Of a stretch of 34,822 nt of DNA, positions 6,985-15,122 are shown piece by piece; the first letter of the stretch is position 1, and every line of letters starts with the position of its first letter. The DNA lies in NCBI RefSeq assembly GCF_016427605.1, contig NZ_JAELXQ010000027.1, positions 1-34,822 of the forward strand, in the 5' to 3' direction. Under the pieces are notes generated by a model. It did not search any database and was not told where the DNA came from. It saw nothing but the letters and a program-made list of their open reading frames with translations. Source of the DNA: Ochrobactrum sp. Q0168. Its GTDB lineage: Bacteria > Pseudomonadota > Alphaproteobacteria > Rhizobiales > Rhizobiaceae. The translations under genes were made by a program, and so were the position numbers.

Positions 6985-9069
6985 TTAGTTGACCCGAAGA
7001 AAAGCTGTATCGCAAGGGTGCGACAGGAGTTCGGATAGTTCCTGGTCGAGGTGCATGACGGATATGGATGCTCCGTTCATATCCAACGATGTACAGTAAT
7101 GGCCGACCCAGTTGGCTTCGACTATTATTTGCTTGGCGTTGAGGCGTTGCTCGACACGTCGGAAGAGGATGTAAAGTTCCATTAGCGGCGTTGAACCGAA
7201 CGAATTCACGAGTACCGCCACCCGGTCTCCCGACGATGCATTCATCTCATTGAAAATCCGGTCCATGATGTGGTCAACGATGGCATCGGCCGGCATCATT
7301 TTTTCGCGAACGACGCCGCGTTCGCCATGAATCCCCATACCAATTTCCATTTCTTCGGCGCCGATTTCGAAATTGTGGCGGCGTGTCTGAGGCAACGAGC
7401 AGGGTTCCAGTGCGACGCCCATTGTAAAGGTTCGTTGATTGGCCTTGCGTGTCACCGCCTCGCATGCCTCAAGTGACATGCCGCGATCACAGGCTGCACC
7501 AGCCGCTTTGAAAATGAAGAAGTTTCCTGCGACACCGCGCCGACCGTCGCGATCCTCTACGGGGGAAGAAGATATGTCGTCGGTCGTCAGAACAGTTCGA
7601 GTAGGAATGTCGGCTTCCTGTGCCATTTCGGCCGCCATCTCGAAATTCATGACGTCTCCGACATAATTGCCGTAAACGAAAAGAACGCCTTCTCCACTCG
7701 AGGCGGCCTTGGCGCATTCGAGGATAGGGCCGGGAGGGGGCGAGGAAAAGACATTCCCTATCGCGACAGCATCGGCAAGACCTTTGCCGACATAGCCCAG
7801 AAAGCAGGGTTCATGTCCTGAACCGCCACCGATTACCAATCCCACTTTCCCCGCGCGGGGGCCATTGCGTGCGACGAGTGCACGCTTCGATCCATTGATC
7901 GGGGCGAGATAGGATCGGTGCGCCCTGGTGGCGCCATCAAGCATTTCCTCGACGACGTCATCGGGACTGTTCAGAAATTTCTTGCTGTGTGTGCGATAAT
8001 GGCCCGAGACATTGGCTGTTGGCTCTGCGCGCAGCTTCTGGGAAAGCTTGCTGTCTACTTCAGTCACGCCGTCGGCATTGAGAATGCCACGCCCTGTCGC
8101 GGCATCGGTTATCAAGACGTTGATGTAACCGCCACGTAAGGCGGCAAGAATTGCTGGTACCTTGTCGAACCCGCCGGCAACCGCAACACGCATATCGATA
8201 TTTCGCAGCCTGTCGAGCGTGATGCCGATGGTCCTGTCGTCAAGCGGGCCGGGCACAGGCTGTCCATAGGCATCGATGAAGCGCCCGGCTACGACACCGA
8301 TCGCGTTCTTGGCTAGATAATCCTGTATAGAGACGCTTTCAAAAAAGCCGCTGGTGTGAATAGTAGAATTCGGTCGTAGCGAGGAAATGCCGAACAGCGC
8401 TTTGTTCGCGTTATTCAGCGTTTGGAACTGCTCCAGGATAATAGGTTCCCCGATCAGCGCCGACTTCACATCTGCGCTTGATACGATGGCTGGTGCCGTG
8501 ATGTTGACGAGATGCGCATTCGTTGCCCGTGCCATTGCCGCCGCACATAGTTCGGGCGTGTAAGCGAAACTGGCGCGCGTTCCGCCGGTAGCCTGGACGA
8601 CGGTCACATCCTGCAGATTGGATATGCGGGTATTTTCGGCAATGGCCAGAACTGTCCGTCCCCAGGCAACAGCGAGCGTGTCTCCAGATTTCAGAAGCTT
8701 GGCTATCGCTTGCGCCGCCGCCGTTCCGAGCCGGTCGATAAGTGTCTGTGCGCCGTCATCATTGGGTACAACAAGACAATCGCTCAATCCGAAGTGACGT
8801 TTGAGTTCTTGTGCGATCGCAAGAGAACCGAGGCGGGCGGGTTCGATCGAGATGCTCACGATACCACGGCTGCGGGCATCTGCGAGATAGCTGTTTACAG
8901 TAGCCCGCGAAATTCCCATAATTTCAGCGATCTCGCCCTGCGTGCGTCCGTCTTCGTAATATAGCCAGCAAGCCCACACGTAAGGATCATCGCCATAGCG
9001 CAGCGGAATGCCGTCAGCCGGTCCCATCTGTCCGATTTTGCTTGCGGTTGCTTTTCCGTGTGACGCCAT
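6985..9069 (-). CDS. SorC-type transcriptional regulator fused to DhaK kinase subunit
   Basis: A 694-aa two-part protein. Residues ~25-345 form a SorC/DeoR-type sugar-responsive regulator: a helix-turn-helix (RTQGEIAEIMGISRATVNSY, about 42-61), then the SorC effector domain with AVAWGRTVLAIAE (133-145) and AVAGGFDKV (296-304). Residues ~362-694 form a complete DhaK with GGGSGHEP (His419), GDVMNF (Asp472) and the GIHGERG motif (His581), which in DhaK carries the ketose on a hemiaminal bond. The three key residues are kept, so the kinase part looks active; the usual GEPG is GERG. The ribosome site is weak. The dhaL gene follows 53 bp downstream. The free-standing SorC gene at 17264-18244 resembles its first half. 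I recall databases listing this architecture as a bifunctional regulator/DhaK; its biology is to my knowledge undescribed. Confidence 0.9.
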   Translation of the reverse strand: MASHGKATASKIGQMGPADGIPLRYGDDPYVWACWLYYEDGRTQGEIAEIMGISRATVNSYLADARSRGIVSISIEPARLGSLAIAQELKRHFGLSDCLVVPNDDGAQTLIDRLGTAAAQAIAKLLKSGDTLAVAWGRTVLAIAENTRISNLQDVTVVQATGGTRASFAYTPELCAAAMARATNAHLVNITAPAIVSSADVKSALIGEPIILEQFQTLNNANKALFGISSLRPNSTIHTSGFFESVSIQDYLAKNAIGVVAGRFIDAYGQPVPGPLDDRTIGITLDRLRNIDMRVAVAGGFDKVPAILAALRGGYINVLITDAATGRGILNADGVTEVDSKLSQKLRAEPTANVSGHYRTHSKKFLNSPDDVVEEMLDGATRAHRSYLAPINGSKRALVARNGPRAGKVGLVIGGGSGHEPCFLGYVGKGLADAVAIGNVFSSPPPGPILECAKAASSGEGVLFVYGNYVGDVMNFEMAAEMAQEADIPTRTVLTTDDISSSPVEDRDGRRGVAGNFFIFKAAGAACDRGMSLEACEAVTRKANQRTFTMGVALEPCSLPQTRRHNFEIGAEEMEIGMGIHGERGVVREKMMPADAIVDHIMDRIFNEMNASSGDRVAVLVNSFGSTPLMELYILFRRVEQRLNAKQIIVEANWVGHYCTSLDMNGASISVMHLDQELSELLSHPCDTAFLRVN

Positions 9070-9209
9070 CTTGTCTGCGCTGATCCCCGTGTCTTCCTTC
9101 TATCTGCCCTGTTGCTTTCCAATACAATTGTTTTGTTTGGGGTTTTGTAACAAAGCTGGCAGTTCCGGTTTCTGATGGCGCGCCAGGACTGCCCGATTGT
9201 TGAGAAAGC

Positions 9210-9851
9210 CTACCGTACCCGCGCCCGCGCGCCGTCGGAAAGCTCCTTGAGAATAATGGCGCAGGATGTCGCCCCTGCATCCAAAACGCCCCGCGATCTT
9301 TCGCCAAGACGGCTGGCGCGGCCGATCTTCGCCACCAGATCGACCGTGGAATCGCGGCCTTTCTCAGCGGCTGCAACCAGAGATTCAAGTGCTTCGGCAA
9401 AGGTGCTCCCGCCAGCGGTGGCTCGATCAAAGGCTTCGACGGCAGGCACGAGTGTGTCCAGCAGTGTTTTGTCGCCAACTTTGGCAGAGCCAATCGACTG
9501 AATGCCTTCAAGCCCAGCGTTAAGCATGCGGCTGAATGCAGCCGCATCGATATTGTCGACACCGTCGATTTTTTCAGCGAACTCGGTGAACATTACACCA
9601 TAAAGCGGCCCCATCGATCCGCCGATTTCGGTCAGGAGCACAGTACCAAGCGTGTCAAGCGAAGCGGCCAGAGACTCGTTCTTCCCCTTCAGCCTATCGG
9701 CGGCCATATTGAAGCCCTTAGCCATATTGACTCCGTGATCGCCGTCGCCGATTTTCCCATCAATCTCGCTGAGATAAGCGCGGTTTTCGACAATCCGGTC
9801 GGCCATTGTGAGCACGATATCTCCGGCTGTTGCGTTATTGAGTGTTTGCAC
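9210..9851 (-). CDS. dhaL: DhaL-type ketose kinase nucleotide-binding subunit (second copy)
   Basis: This 213-aa protein is a second DhaL. Motifs are IDGKIGDGDHG near residues 29-39, TEIGGSMGPLYG, VGDKTLLDTLVPA, and RASRLGERSRGVLDAGA near the C-terminus. I chose a GTG start at 9851, which follows GAGGA by a proper distance and leaves 11 bp after the dhaK stop; an in-frame ATG at 9881 would overlap dhaK and has no better ribosome site. With the upstream dhaK it forms a two-subunit kinase for dihydroxyacetone or a short ketose. It differs clearly from the DhaL encoded at 6284-6931, so the two kinases likely have separate partners. Confidence 0.88.
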   Translation of the reverse strand: MQTLNNATAGDIVLTMADRIVENRAYLSEIDGKIGDGDHGVNMAKGFNMAADRLKGKNESLAASLDTLGTVLLTEIGGSMGPLYGVMFTEFAEKIDGVDNIDAAAFSRMLNAGLEGIQSIGSAKVGDKTLLDTLVPAVEAFDRATAGGSTFAEALESLVAAAEKGRDSTVDLVAKIGRASRLGERSRGVLDAGATSCAIILKELSDGARARVR

Positions 9852-9862
9852 AGATTTCTTCC

Positions 9863-10855
9863 TCACAGAATGGCGGTGCACTGCACTTCTATGTCGAGCA
9901 GTTCTTTCAATTCTCTGTCGAGCGCCATGATCGTCAGCGTTGCCCCGACCATTTCGAGCGAGGTGAAGTAATTGCCGATATAAGTGCGATGGATGGTTAG
10001 TCCACGGGTCCGGATTTCGGATTCGATCGTGTCGTTGAGTATATAAAGCTCGTTGAGCGGTGTTGCGCCAAGCCCGGAAATAAGGACGGCGACTTCGGTC
10101 CCGTTAGCCAGCCCATGATCGTCAAGTACGATCTGACACATGTCTTTTGCGACCTCGGCTGCAGGCTTGAGCGTCTCAACACGCACGCCGGGTTCGCCGT
10201 GATGGCCGATACCCACTTCCATCTTTCCTGGCGCGATTTGGAAATTCGGGTGGCCGACGGCCGGCAGCGTGCATGGTCCAAGCCCGACGCCAATAGACCG
10301 ACAGTTGTCGATAGCCTTCTGCGCGGTGGCGCGAACTTCTTCAAGCGTGGCGCCGGTTGCCGCTTTTGCGCCGCCAACTTTCCACATGAAAATCTCGCCA
10401 GCAACGCCGCGCCGCTTTTCACGCTCATCGGACGGAGCCGAGCAGACATCGTCATTTGCAACGACCGTCGCAACGTCGATTCCGTCCTTGGCTGCCAACT
10501 TTGTCGCCATCTTCACATTCATGTTGTCGCCAGCATAATTGCCGTAGAGAACGACGACACCCTTACCGCCATTTGCTTCGCGTATGGCGTCGTGAAAACT
10601 TTTCGCGGTTGGTGAGGAGAACAGTTCCCCGACTGCTACCGCATCAAGCATATTTTTGCCCGTATAACCGATAAAAGCCGGTTCATGACCAGAGCCTCCA
10701 CCCGTAACGACCCCGACCTTGCCCGCGATAGGGGCGTTTTTTGCAGCAATGACGCGCGGGTTTTCCGCGAGCCGAACGATGTCGGAATGAGCTTTGACAA
10801 AGCCCTTCACAGTATCTTCGGCAACTTCGTCCGGATTGTTGATGAAGCGCTGCAT
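9863..10855 (-). CDS. dhaK: DhaK-type ketose kinase substrate-binding subunit
   Basis: A 330-aa DhaK, the ketose-binding subunit of a dihydroxyacetone-type kinase. Landmarks are TGGGSGHEP (His58), YGNYAGDNMN (Asp110) and GIGHHGEPG, where the second His (219) is the expected covalent substrate-binding residue. Length equals that of stand-alone DhaK. The ATG follows AGGAGTTACC. It is the first gene of a dhaK-dhaL operon. A promoter-like element overlapping an operator-like motif lies at 11126-11154, about 270 bp upstream, with a decayed dehydrogenase fragment between. Relatives of this split type act on dihydroxyacetone or tetruloses; the substrate cannot be fixed from sequence. Confidence 0.92.
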   Translation of the reverse strand: MQRFINNPDEVAEDTVKGFVKAHSDIVRLAENPRVIAAKNAPIAGKVGVVTGGGSGHEPAFIGYTGKNMLDAVAVGELFSSPTAKSFHDAIREANGGKGVVVLYGNYAGDNMNVKMATKLAAKDGIDVATVVANDDVCSAPSDEREKRRGVAGEIFMWKVGGAKAATGATLEEVRATAQKAIDNCRSIGVGLGPCTLPAVGHPNFQIAPGKMEVGIGHHGEPGVRVETLKPAAEVAKDMCQIVLDDHGLANGTEVAVLISGLGATPLNELYILNDTIESEIRTRGLTIHRTYIGNYFTSLEMVGATLTIMALDRELKELLDIEVQCTAIL

Positions 10856-10881
10856 GGTAACTCCTGTAAGATGAATGAGCG

Positions 10882-11088
10882 CTAGGCTCGAAGAATAGTA
10901 TTGCCGCTATCGATCAAAAGATCCGAACCTGTAATTATTTCCGCTCCGCCCAGTGCGACGAACGCAGACGCCCGGCAGCAACTCTTCCAAGCCTGGGGGA
11001 ATGCTCTGTCGGAAAGCGGCTTTCCGTGTCCCACCTCTCCGCATCCAGCGCAAATCGGATCGTTAGTTCCTCCGCTGACGACATTCAT
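10882..11088 (-). pseudogene. C-terminal remnant of a short-chain dehydrogenase
   Basis: The end of this minus-strand frame (GGAEIITGSDLLIDSGN) matches the C-terminal signature of short-chain dehydrogenases, in which an ITGSDLLIDGG-type strand closes the Rossmann fold. The residues before it (QAWKSCCRASAFVAL) look like the preceding helix read partly out of frame. No catalytic Tyr-Lys or cofactor motif remains. It lies 26 bp upstream of dhaK in the same direction, so a polyol dehydrogenase may once have headed this operon. Confidence 0.45.
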
Positions 11089-11125
11089 AGTTGGCTGACT
11101 TGATGGTTACGTATCGATTTTGACA

Positions 11126-11154
11126 ATATTCGGTTAGTGATCGACAAATGTCAA
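11126..11154 (-). promoter_or_regulatory. Promoter with overlapping SorC-type operator, dhaK operon
   Basis: On the minus strand TTGACA (complement of 11149-11154) and GAATAT (complement of 11126-11131) are 17 bp apart. The -35 lies within the near-palindrome TCGACAAATGTCAA (11141-11154), which recurs at 11304-11317 and 18319-18332. A regulator bound there would cover the -35 box. Confidence 0.55.
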
Positions 11155-11303
11155 TCTATGATGTATCAAGGGCAAAGTGAAACGGTGTGGTGCCGCTCAA
11201 TTTTTAGTCGGGAGCCCCACGCGTATCTCCTCAGCCTGCGAAGCTTCGCGTTTCAGAAGATTTGTAATGGGTTGGGAAATGTGTTGACAAGAGACAGAAG
11301 TAT

Positions 11304-11317
11304 CTGACAAATGTCAA
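11304..11317. promoter_or_regulatory. Operator-like repeat upstream of the transporter operon
   Basis: CTGACAAATGTCAA shares 13 of 14 bases with the element at 11141-11154 (TGACAAATGTCAA differs only where that copy has C for T). It lies about 90 bp before the permease start. A TTGACA at 11284-11289 could be a -35 box, but the hexamer 17 bp on (ACAAAT, inside the operator) is a poor -10. Confidence 0.5.
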
Positions 11318-11402
11318 AAATAGAAGCGAACTTCAATCCATGAATTGTCTGGAGGCGGCAGGGCTTGAAGACAAGAATTGCTTCGATAGCGGGAGGATAG
11401 AC

Positions 11403-12392
11403 GTGTCGTCGAATAGCCTGGATCGACAGACGCTGTTTCTGGCGTCGATTAACGTAGCCGTTCTGGCGGCTGGCGGTTTTCTGGCTGGTTCAAACTTTAT
11501 GGACAGCTATAATCTGCAGTCGATGGCTTCACAGGTCCCCGAGTTGGGGCTTTTGGCCTTCGGTGTCATGCTGGCAATGATTTCCGGCAATGGCGGTATC
11601 GATCTTTCAGGCATCGCGCTGGCAAATCTCTCCGGCATTGTCGCGTTCATGTTGACGCGCCATTATATTCCTGCTGCGGATGCACCATTGCTGTTTTCAT
11701 GGGTGTTTGCCGGTCTGGCGCTTCTCATCGGGTTAATTGGTGGCATTATCAACGGGGTCGTGATCGCCTATGCGCGGCTGACACCATTGATCGCAACGCT
11801 TGGAACCCAGCTTCTCTTCACCGGTATTGCCGTCTTTCTGACTAATGGGTCCGCCATCAGCATTGGCTTTATCGAGCCGCTCGATAATTTTGGCAACATG
11901 CCCGTTCTTGGCGTTCCAATGTGCTTTGCACTGTTTATCGCTATCGCTTTGACACTATCTTTCCTGTTGAAATACACGCCTTTCGGCGTGAAACTGATGC
12001 TGCTCGGCAGCAACGCCAAAGCAGCTCGCTACGGCGGCATCAATGAGAAGCGCATGCTTCTGGTCACCTATACGCTGTGCGGCCTGCTTGCTTCGGTTGC
12101 GGGTATCATCATTGCGGCGCGCAACTCATCCGTTAAATGGGATTATGGCGGGTCTTATGTTTTGATCGCTATCCTGATCGCCGTCTTAGGTGGTGTGAAG
12201 CCGGAGGGCGGTTACGGGAAGATTGTGTGTGTGCTTCTGGCTGCGACAGCGTTGCAGATACTTTCGAGCTTATTCAACTTCATGAACATTTCCAATTTCT
12301 TCCGCGACCTTGCCTGGGGCGTTCTCTTGCTTGCGCTTCTCGCATCGGCACGTATGCACTTCAGCTACTGGTTGTGGCCAAGAAGGCAATAA
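11403..12392 (+). CDS. ABC sugar transporter permease (RbsC/AraH family)
   Basis: A 329-aa inner-membrane permease of the ribose/galactose-type ABC importers. Hydrophobic segments fill the sequence, and the diagnostic region GNGGIDLSGIALANLSGIVA near its first third matches the G-GGIDLS motif of this family; a conserved stretch (FGVKLMLLGSNAKAARYGGI) lies in the middle. I chose a GTG at 11403, six bases after GGGAGG; an in-frame ATG at 11340 would add 21 polar residues. It begins the operon permease, binding protein, ATPase, permease, PfkB kinase. It probably pairs with the second permease to form a heterodimeric channel. Confidence 0.88.
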   Translation: MSSNSLDRQTLFLASINVAVLAAGGFLAGSNFMDSYNLQSMASQVPELGLLAFGVMLAMISGNGGIDLSGIALANLSGIVAFMLTRHYIPAADAPLLFSWVFAGLALLIGLIGGIINGVVIAYARLTPLIATLGTQLLFTGIAVFLTNGSAISIGFIEPLDNFGNMPVLGVPMCFALFIAIALTLSFLLKYTPFGVKLMLLGSNAKAARYGGINEKRMLLVTYTLCGLLASVAGIIIAARNSSVKWDYGGSYVLIAILIAVLGGVKPEGGYGKIVCVLLAATALQILSSLFNFMNISNFFRDLAWGVLLLALLASARMHFSYWLWPRRQ

Positions 12393-12465
12393 GGCCAGAG
12401 GTCTCTGCAATGGCGGCCGCCGGCGAACGACAAAAACAATCTGCTTATATTAATGGAGGAGTCAT

Positions 12466-13464
12466 ATGAGCATGTTTTCCAAACTGATAGCGGGCACGAT
12501 GCTTGCCGGAACAGTCATGGCGGGCGCCGCTTACGCGGCAGACAAGCCAACCATCGTGACTGTGGTCAAGGTTACCGGTGAAAACTGGTTCACCCGCATG
12601 AATGAAGGAGTTGACGCTTACGGCAAAGACAATGCCAATGTAAGCACCAGCCAGGTCGGTCCAGCAAAGGCAGATGCTGCCCAGCAGACCCGGATTATCG
12701 AGGATCTGGTCGCCAAAAACGTCTCTGCGATTGCGGTCGTGCCGATGGATCCGTCTGCCCTTGAAGGCGTTCTGCGGCGCGCATCCCAGCGCGGTATCAA
12801 AGTCATCACCCATGAGGGCGATAGCCTGGTGAACACCGATGTCGATATCGAAGCTTTCGACAATAAAGCATTCGGTGCCCGCATCAATGAAAAGCTGGCC
12901 GAGTGCATGGGCAAGTCCGGCAAGTGGACATCGTTCGTGGGATCGCTCGGCAGCCTTACACATAACCAGTGGGTCGATGCTGGCGCAGAAAACGCCAAGC
13001 AATATCCGGACATGAAGCTGGTGGCGGAGAAGAACGAGTCGTTCAACGACGCCAACCGCGCCTATGAGAAGGCCAAGGAAATTCTCCGCAAATATCCGGA
13101 TATCAAGGGCTTTCAGGGATCGTCGGCAATCGACGTAATTGGCATCGGTCGCGCAGTCGAGGAAGCCGGATTGCAGGACAAGACTTGTGTATACGGTCTC
13201 GGGCTTCCGAAGGATACCGGCCCGTATCTTGAGAGTGGCGCCGTCGACCAGATTTTCTTCTGGGACCCGAAGGATGCTGGCTACGTCATGAACAAAGTCT
13301 CCGATCTCGTTCTGAAGGGCGAGGAGATCAAGGATGGCATGGATTTGGGTGTGCCGGGTTACGAAAAGATGACCGTCATCAAGGGACCGGGCAAGGGCAT
13401 CATCATCCAGGGCCAGGCCTGGGTTGATGCAGACAAGTCCAACTATAAGAACTTCCCGTTCTGA
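12466..13464 (+). CDS. Periplasmic sugar-binding protein of ABC importer
   Basis: A 332-aa secreted binding protein of the RbsB/LsrB fold class. Residues 1-25 form a signal peptide with a hydrophobic core and an AYA-AD cleavage site. The mature part shows the ribose-binding-protein pattern: QQTRIIEDLVAKNVSAIAV, then GVLRRASQRGIKVITHEGD, and later FQGSSAIDVIGIGRAVEEA. The ATG follows GGAGGA. It lies between permease and ATPase genes, and a strong hairpin follows its stop. General resemblance to autoinducer-2 and rhamnose-type binding proteins exists, but the genes around it do not support autoinducer-2 uptake. The ligand is probably a small sugar, polyol or ketose. Confidence 0.9.
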   Translation: MSMFSKLIAGTMLAGTVMAGAAYAADKPTIVTVVKVTGENWFTRMNEGVDAYGKDNANVSTSQVGPAKADAAQQTRIIEDLVAKNVSAIAVVPMDPSALEGVLRRASQRGIKVITHEGDSLVNTDVDIEAFDNKAFGARINEKLAECMGKSGKWTSFVGSLGSLTHNQWVDAGAENAKQYPDMKLVAEKNESFNDANRAYEKAKEILRKYPDIKGFQGSSAIDVIGIGRAVEEAGLQDKTCVYGLGLPKDTGPYLESGAVDQIFFWDPKDAGYVMNKVSDLVLKGEEIKDGMDLGVPGYEKMTVIKGPGKGIIIQGQAWVDADKSNYKNFPF

Positions 13465-13490
13465 CTTCCAAGTAACGTGCCAAAGCTGAC

Positions 13491-13522
13491 TTCAGGGCCG
13501 CTCGCACCACAGCGGCCCTGAA
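13491..13522 (+). promoter_or_regulatory. 12-bp perfect intercistronic stem-loop
   Basis: TTCAGGGCCGCT (13491-13502) pairs perfectly with AGCGGCCCTGAA (13511-13522) around an 8-nt loop, 27 bp after the binding-protein stop. No T-run follows, so full termination is unlikely. Such hairpins often protect the binding-protein mRNA or reduce read-through to the ATPase, giving excess binding protein. Confidence 0.7.
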
Positions 13523-13553
13523 GGACCTTATCCGGGAGTTTCAGGAATTCGCC

Positions 13554-15122
13554 ATGCTCGCCAACCATAGCACGACACATTCTGCGCCACCGTTTCTCGA
13601 GGTCAGAAACGTCAGGAAATCCTTTGGTGGCGTGAAGGCACTGAAAGACGTCAGCCTGACAATCGAGGCTGGACAAATATACCATCTGATGGGAGAGAAT
13701 GGTTGCGGCAAGAGCACGTTGATAAAAATCCTCTCGGGTGCGCAGTCCGCCGATGAGGGGCAGATACTGATCGATGGAGAGGTAACCGGCGTGCGAGCTG
13801 GTGATCTCGGTGCCATTGGAGCGCTCCGCGCCGGTATAGAAACCGTTTATCAGGATCTGTCGCTGCTTCCCAATCTCTCTGTGGCAGAAAACGTGGCATT
13901 TACCGAACAGCTCGTTGAAGCCTCTGGTCGGCTTTCCCGCCGGTTGAACATTTCTCTCTTGAATAAAACTGCGCGGCGAGCGCTTGCAGAAGTCCATTTG
14001 CCAACCGAGGATACCTTTCTTTCCCGCCGAACGGACACTCTGCCGCTGGCAACTCGACAGTTGATCGCCATCGCACGCGCGGTCGCTTCTGAGGCACGCC
14101 TCGTTATCATGGACGAGCCAACAACATCCCTGACACGGCAAGAGGTTGAAAACCTCTTGCGTGTGGTAGAGCGCCTTCGCAGCAAGGGCGTTGCAGTATT
14201 GTTCGTCACGCACAAACTCGATGAATGCAAATCGCTTGGCGGGCGTGCCATTATCATGCGTGATGGGCTCAAGGTAGCTGAGCTTGATGTTGCGGGGCAC
14301 AGCAAGGCGGAATTCAGTCACTGGATGACCGGTCGCGAAATCAGCGAAACGCGCTATCGCATCGATCCGAAACTCGGCGACGTCATGCTCGAAGTGCAAA
14401 AACTGGGCGATGGCAAAGCATTCCAAGATGTTTCGTTCACCCTCCAAAAAGGTGAAATCCTGGGTATTACGGGATTGCTGGATTCCGGCCGCAATGAGCT
14501 TGCGCTTACTCTTGCTGGCGTCAAAACAGCAACCATCGGCAAAGTACGCTTGAACGGGCAGGAGATTGCACCGCAATCGACTGCGCAGGCAATTGAATAC
14601 GGGATCGGCTACGTACCGGAAGATCGGCTAACGGAAGGCCTTTTCCTCGAAAAGCCCATACAGGACAATATCACTCTGCCGATCCTCGACAGGCTGCGTA
14701 ATGCACTAGGCGTCATCAGTGCCAGGCGTGCGCGCCGCGTTGCCGAGCAAAGTGTAGCGGACCTGCACATTGTCGCGCCGGACGTGACCATACCGGTTCA
14801 GTCTCTTTCCGGCGGCAATCAGCAGCGCGTCCTGATCGGTCGCTGGCTGACTATTAATCCGCAGCTTCTGATCCTGCATGGTCCGACTGTGGGTGTCGAT
14901 GTGGGTTCCAAAGATACGATCTTTCGTATCATCCAGCGTCTGGCGGATGACGGCATGGGTGTCATCATTATCAGTGACGATCTACCGGAACTCCTGCAGA
15001 ACTGTGACCGCATTCTTGTCATGCGTCAGGGTCGTATCGTCGCCGCACATACTGCCGATGGTTTGAGTGAAGATGCCATCTACCAATCTATGGCCAGCAC
15101 GTCGACGGAGATGGCGCAATGA
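13554..15122 (+). CDS. ABC sugar transporter ATP-binding protein, double domain (RbsA/MglA type)
   Basis: A 522-aa ATPase with two tandem nucleotide-binding domains. The first has a full Walker A (GENGCGKST, near residue 50) and Walker B (LVIMDEPTTSL, near 185). The second has the degenerate Walker A usual in this family (GLLDSGRNELA, near 305) but a canonical signature motif, LSGGNQQRVLIGRWL (near 418). It energises import with the two flanking permeases on the cytoplasmic face. The stop overlaps the start of the second permease (ATGA), indicating translational coupling. Length is typical. Confidence 0.93.
   Translation: MLANHSTTHSAPPFLEVRNVRKSFGGVKALKDVSLTIEAGQIYHLMGENGCGKSTLIKILSGAQSADEGQILIDGEVTGVRAGDLGAIGALRAGIETVYQDLSLLPNLSVAENVAFTEQLVEASGRLSRRLNISLLNKTARRALAEVHLPTEDTFLSRRTDTLPLATRQLIAIARAVASEARLVIMDEPTTSLTRQEVENLLRVVERLRSKGVAVLFVTHKLDECKSLGGRAIIMRDGLKVAELDVAGHSKAEFSHWMTGREISETRYRIDPKLGDVMLEVQKLGDGKAFQDVSFTLQKGEILGITGLLDSGRNELALTLAGVKTATIGKVRLNGQEIAPQSTAQAIEYGIGYVPEDRLTEGLFLEKPIQDNITLPILDRLRNALGVISARRARRVAEQSVADLHIVAPDVTIPVQSLSGGNQQRVLIGRWLTINPQLLILHGPTVGVDVGSKDTIFRIIQRLADDGMGVIIISDDLPELLQNCDRILVMRQGRIVAAHTADGLSEDAIYQSMASTSTEMAQ

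Noticed and set aside
11141..11317. parS sites near the sugar genes
   Set aside because: TGACAAATGTCAA shares outer bases with parS, but the central GC is missing and the positions at promoters fit operators better.
12466..13464. Autoinducer-2 (Lsr) uptake system
   Set aside because: The binding protein has a general LsrB/RbsB look, but no LsrK, LsrF or LsrG gene is present; the kinases are PfkB and DhaK types.
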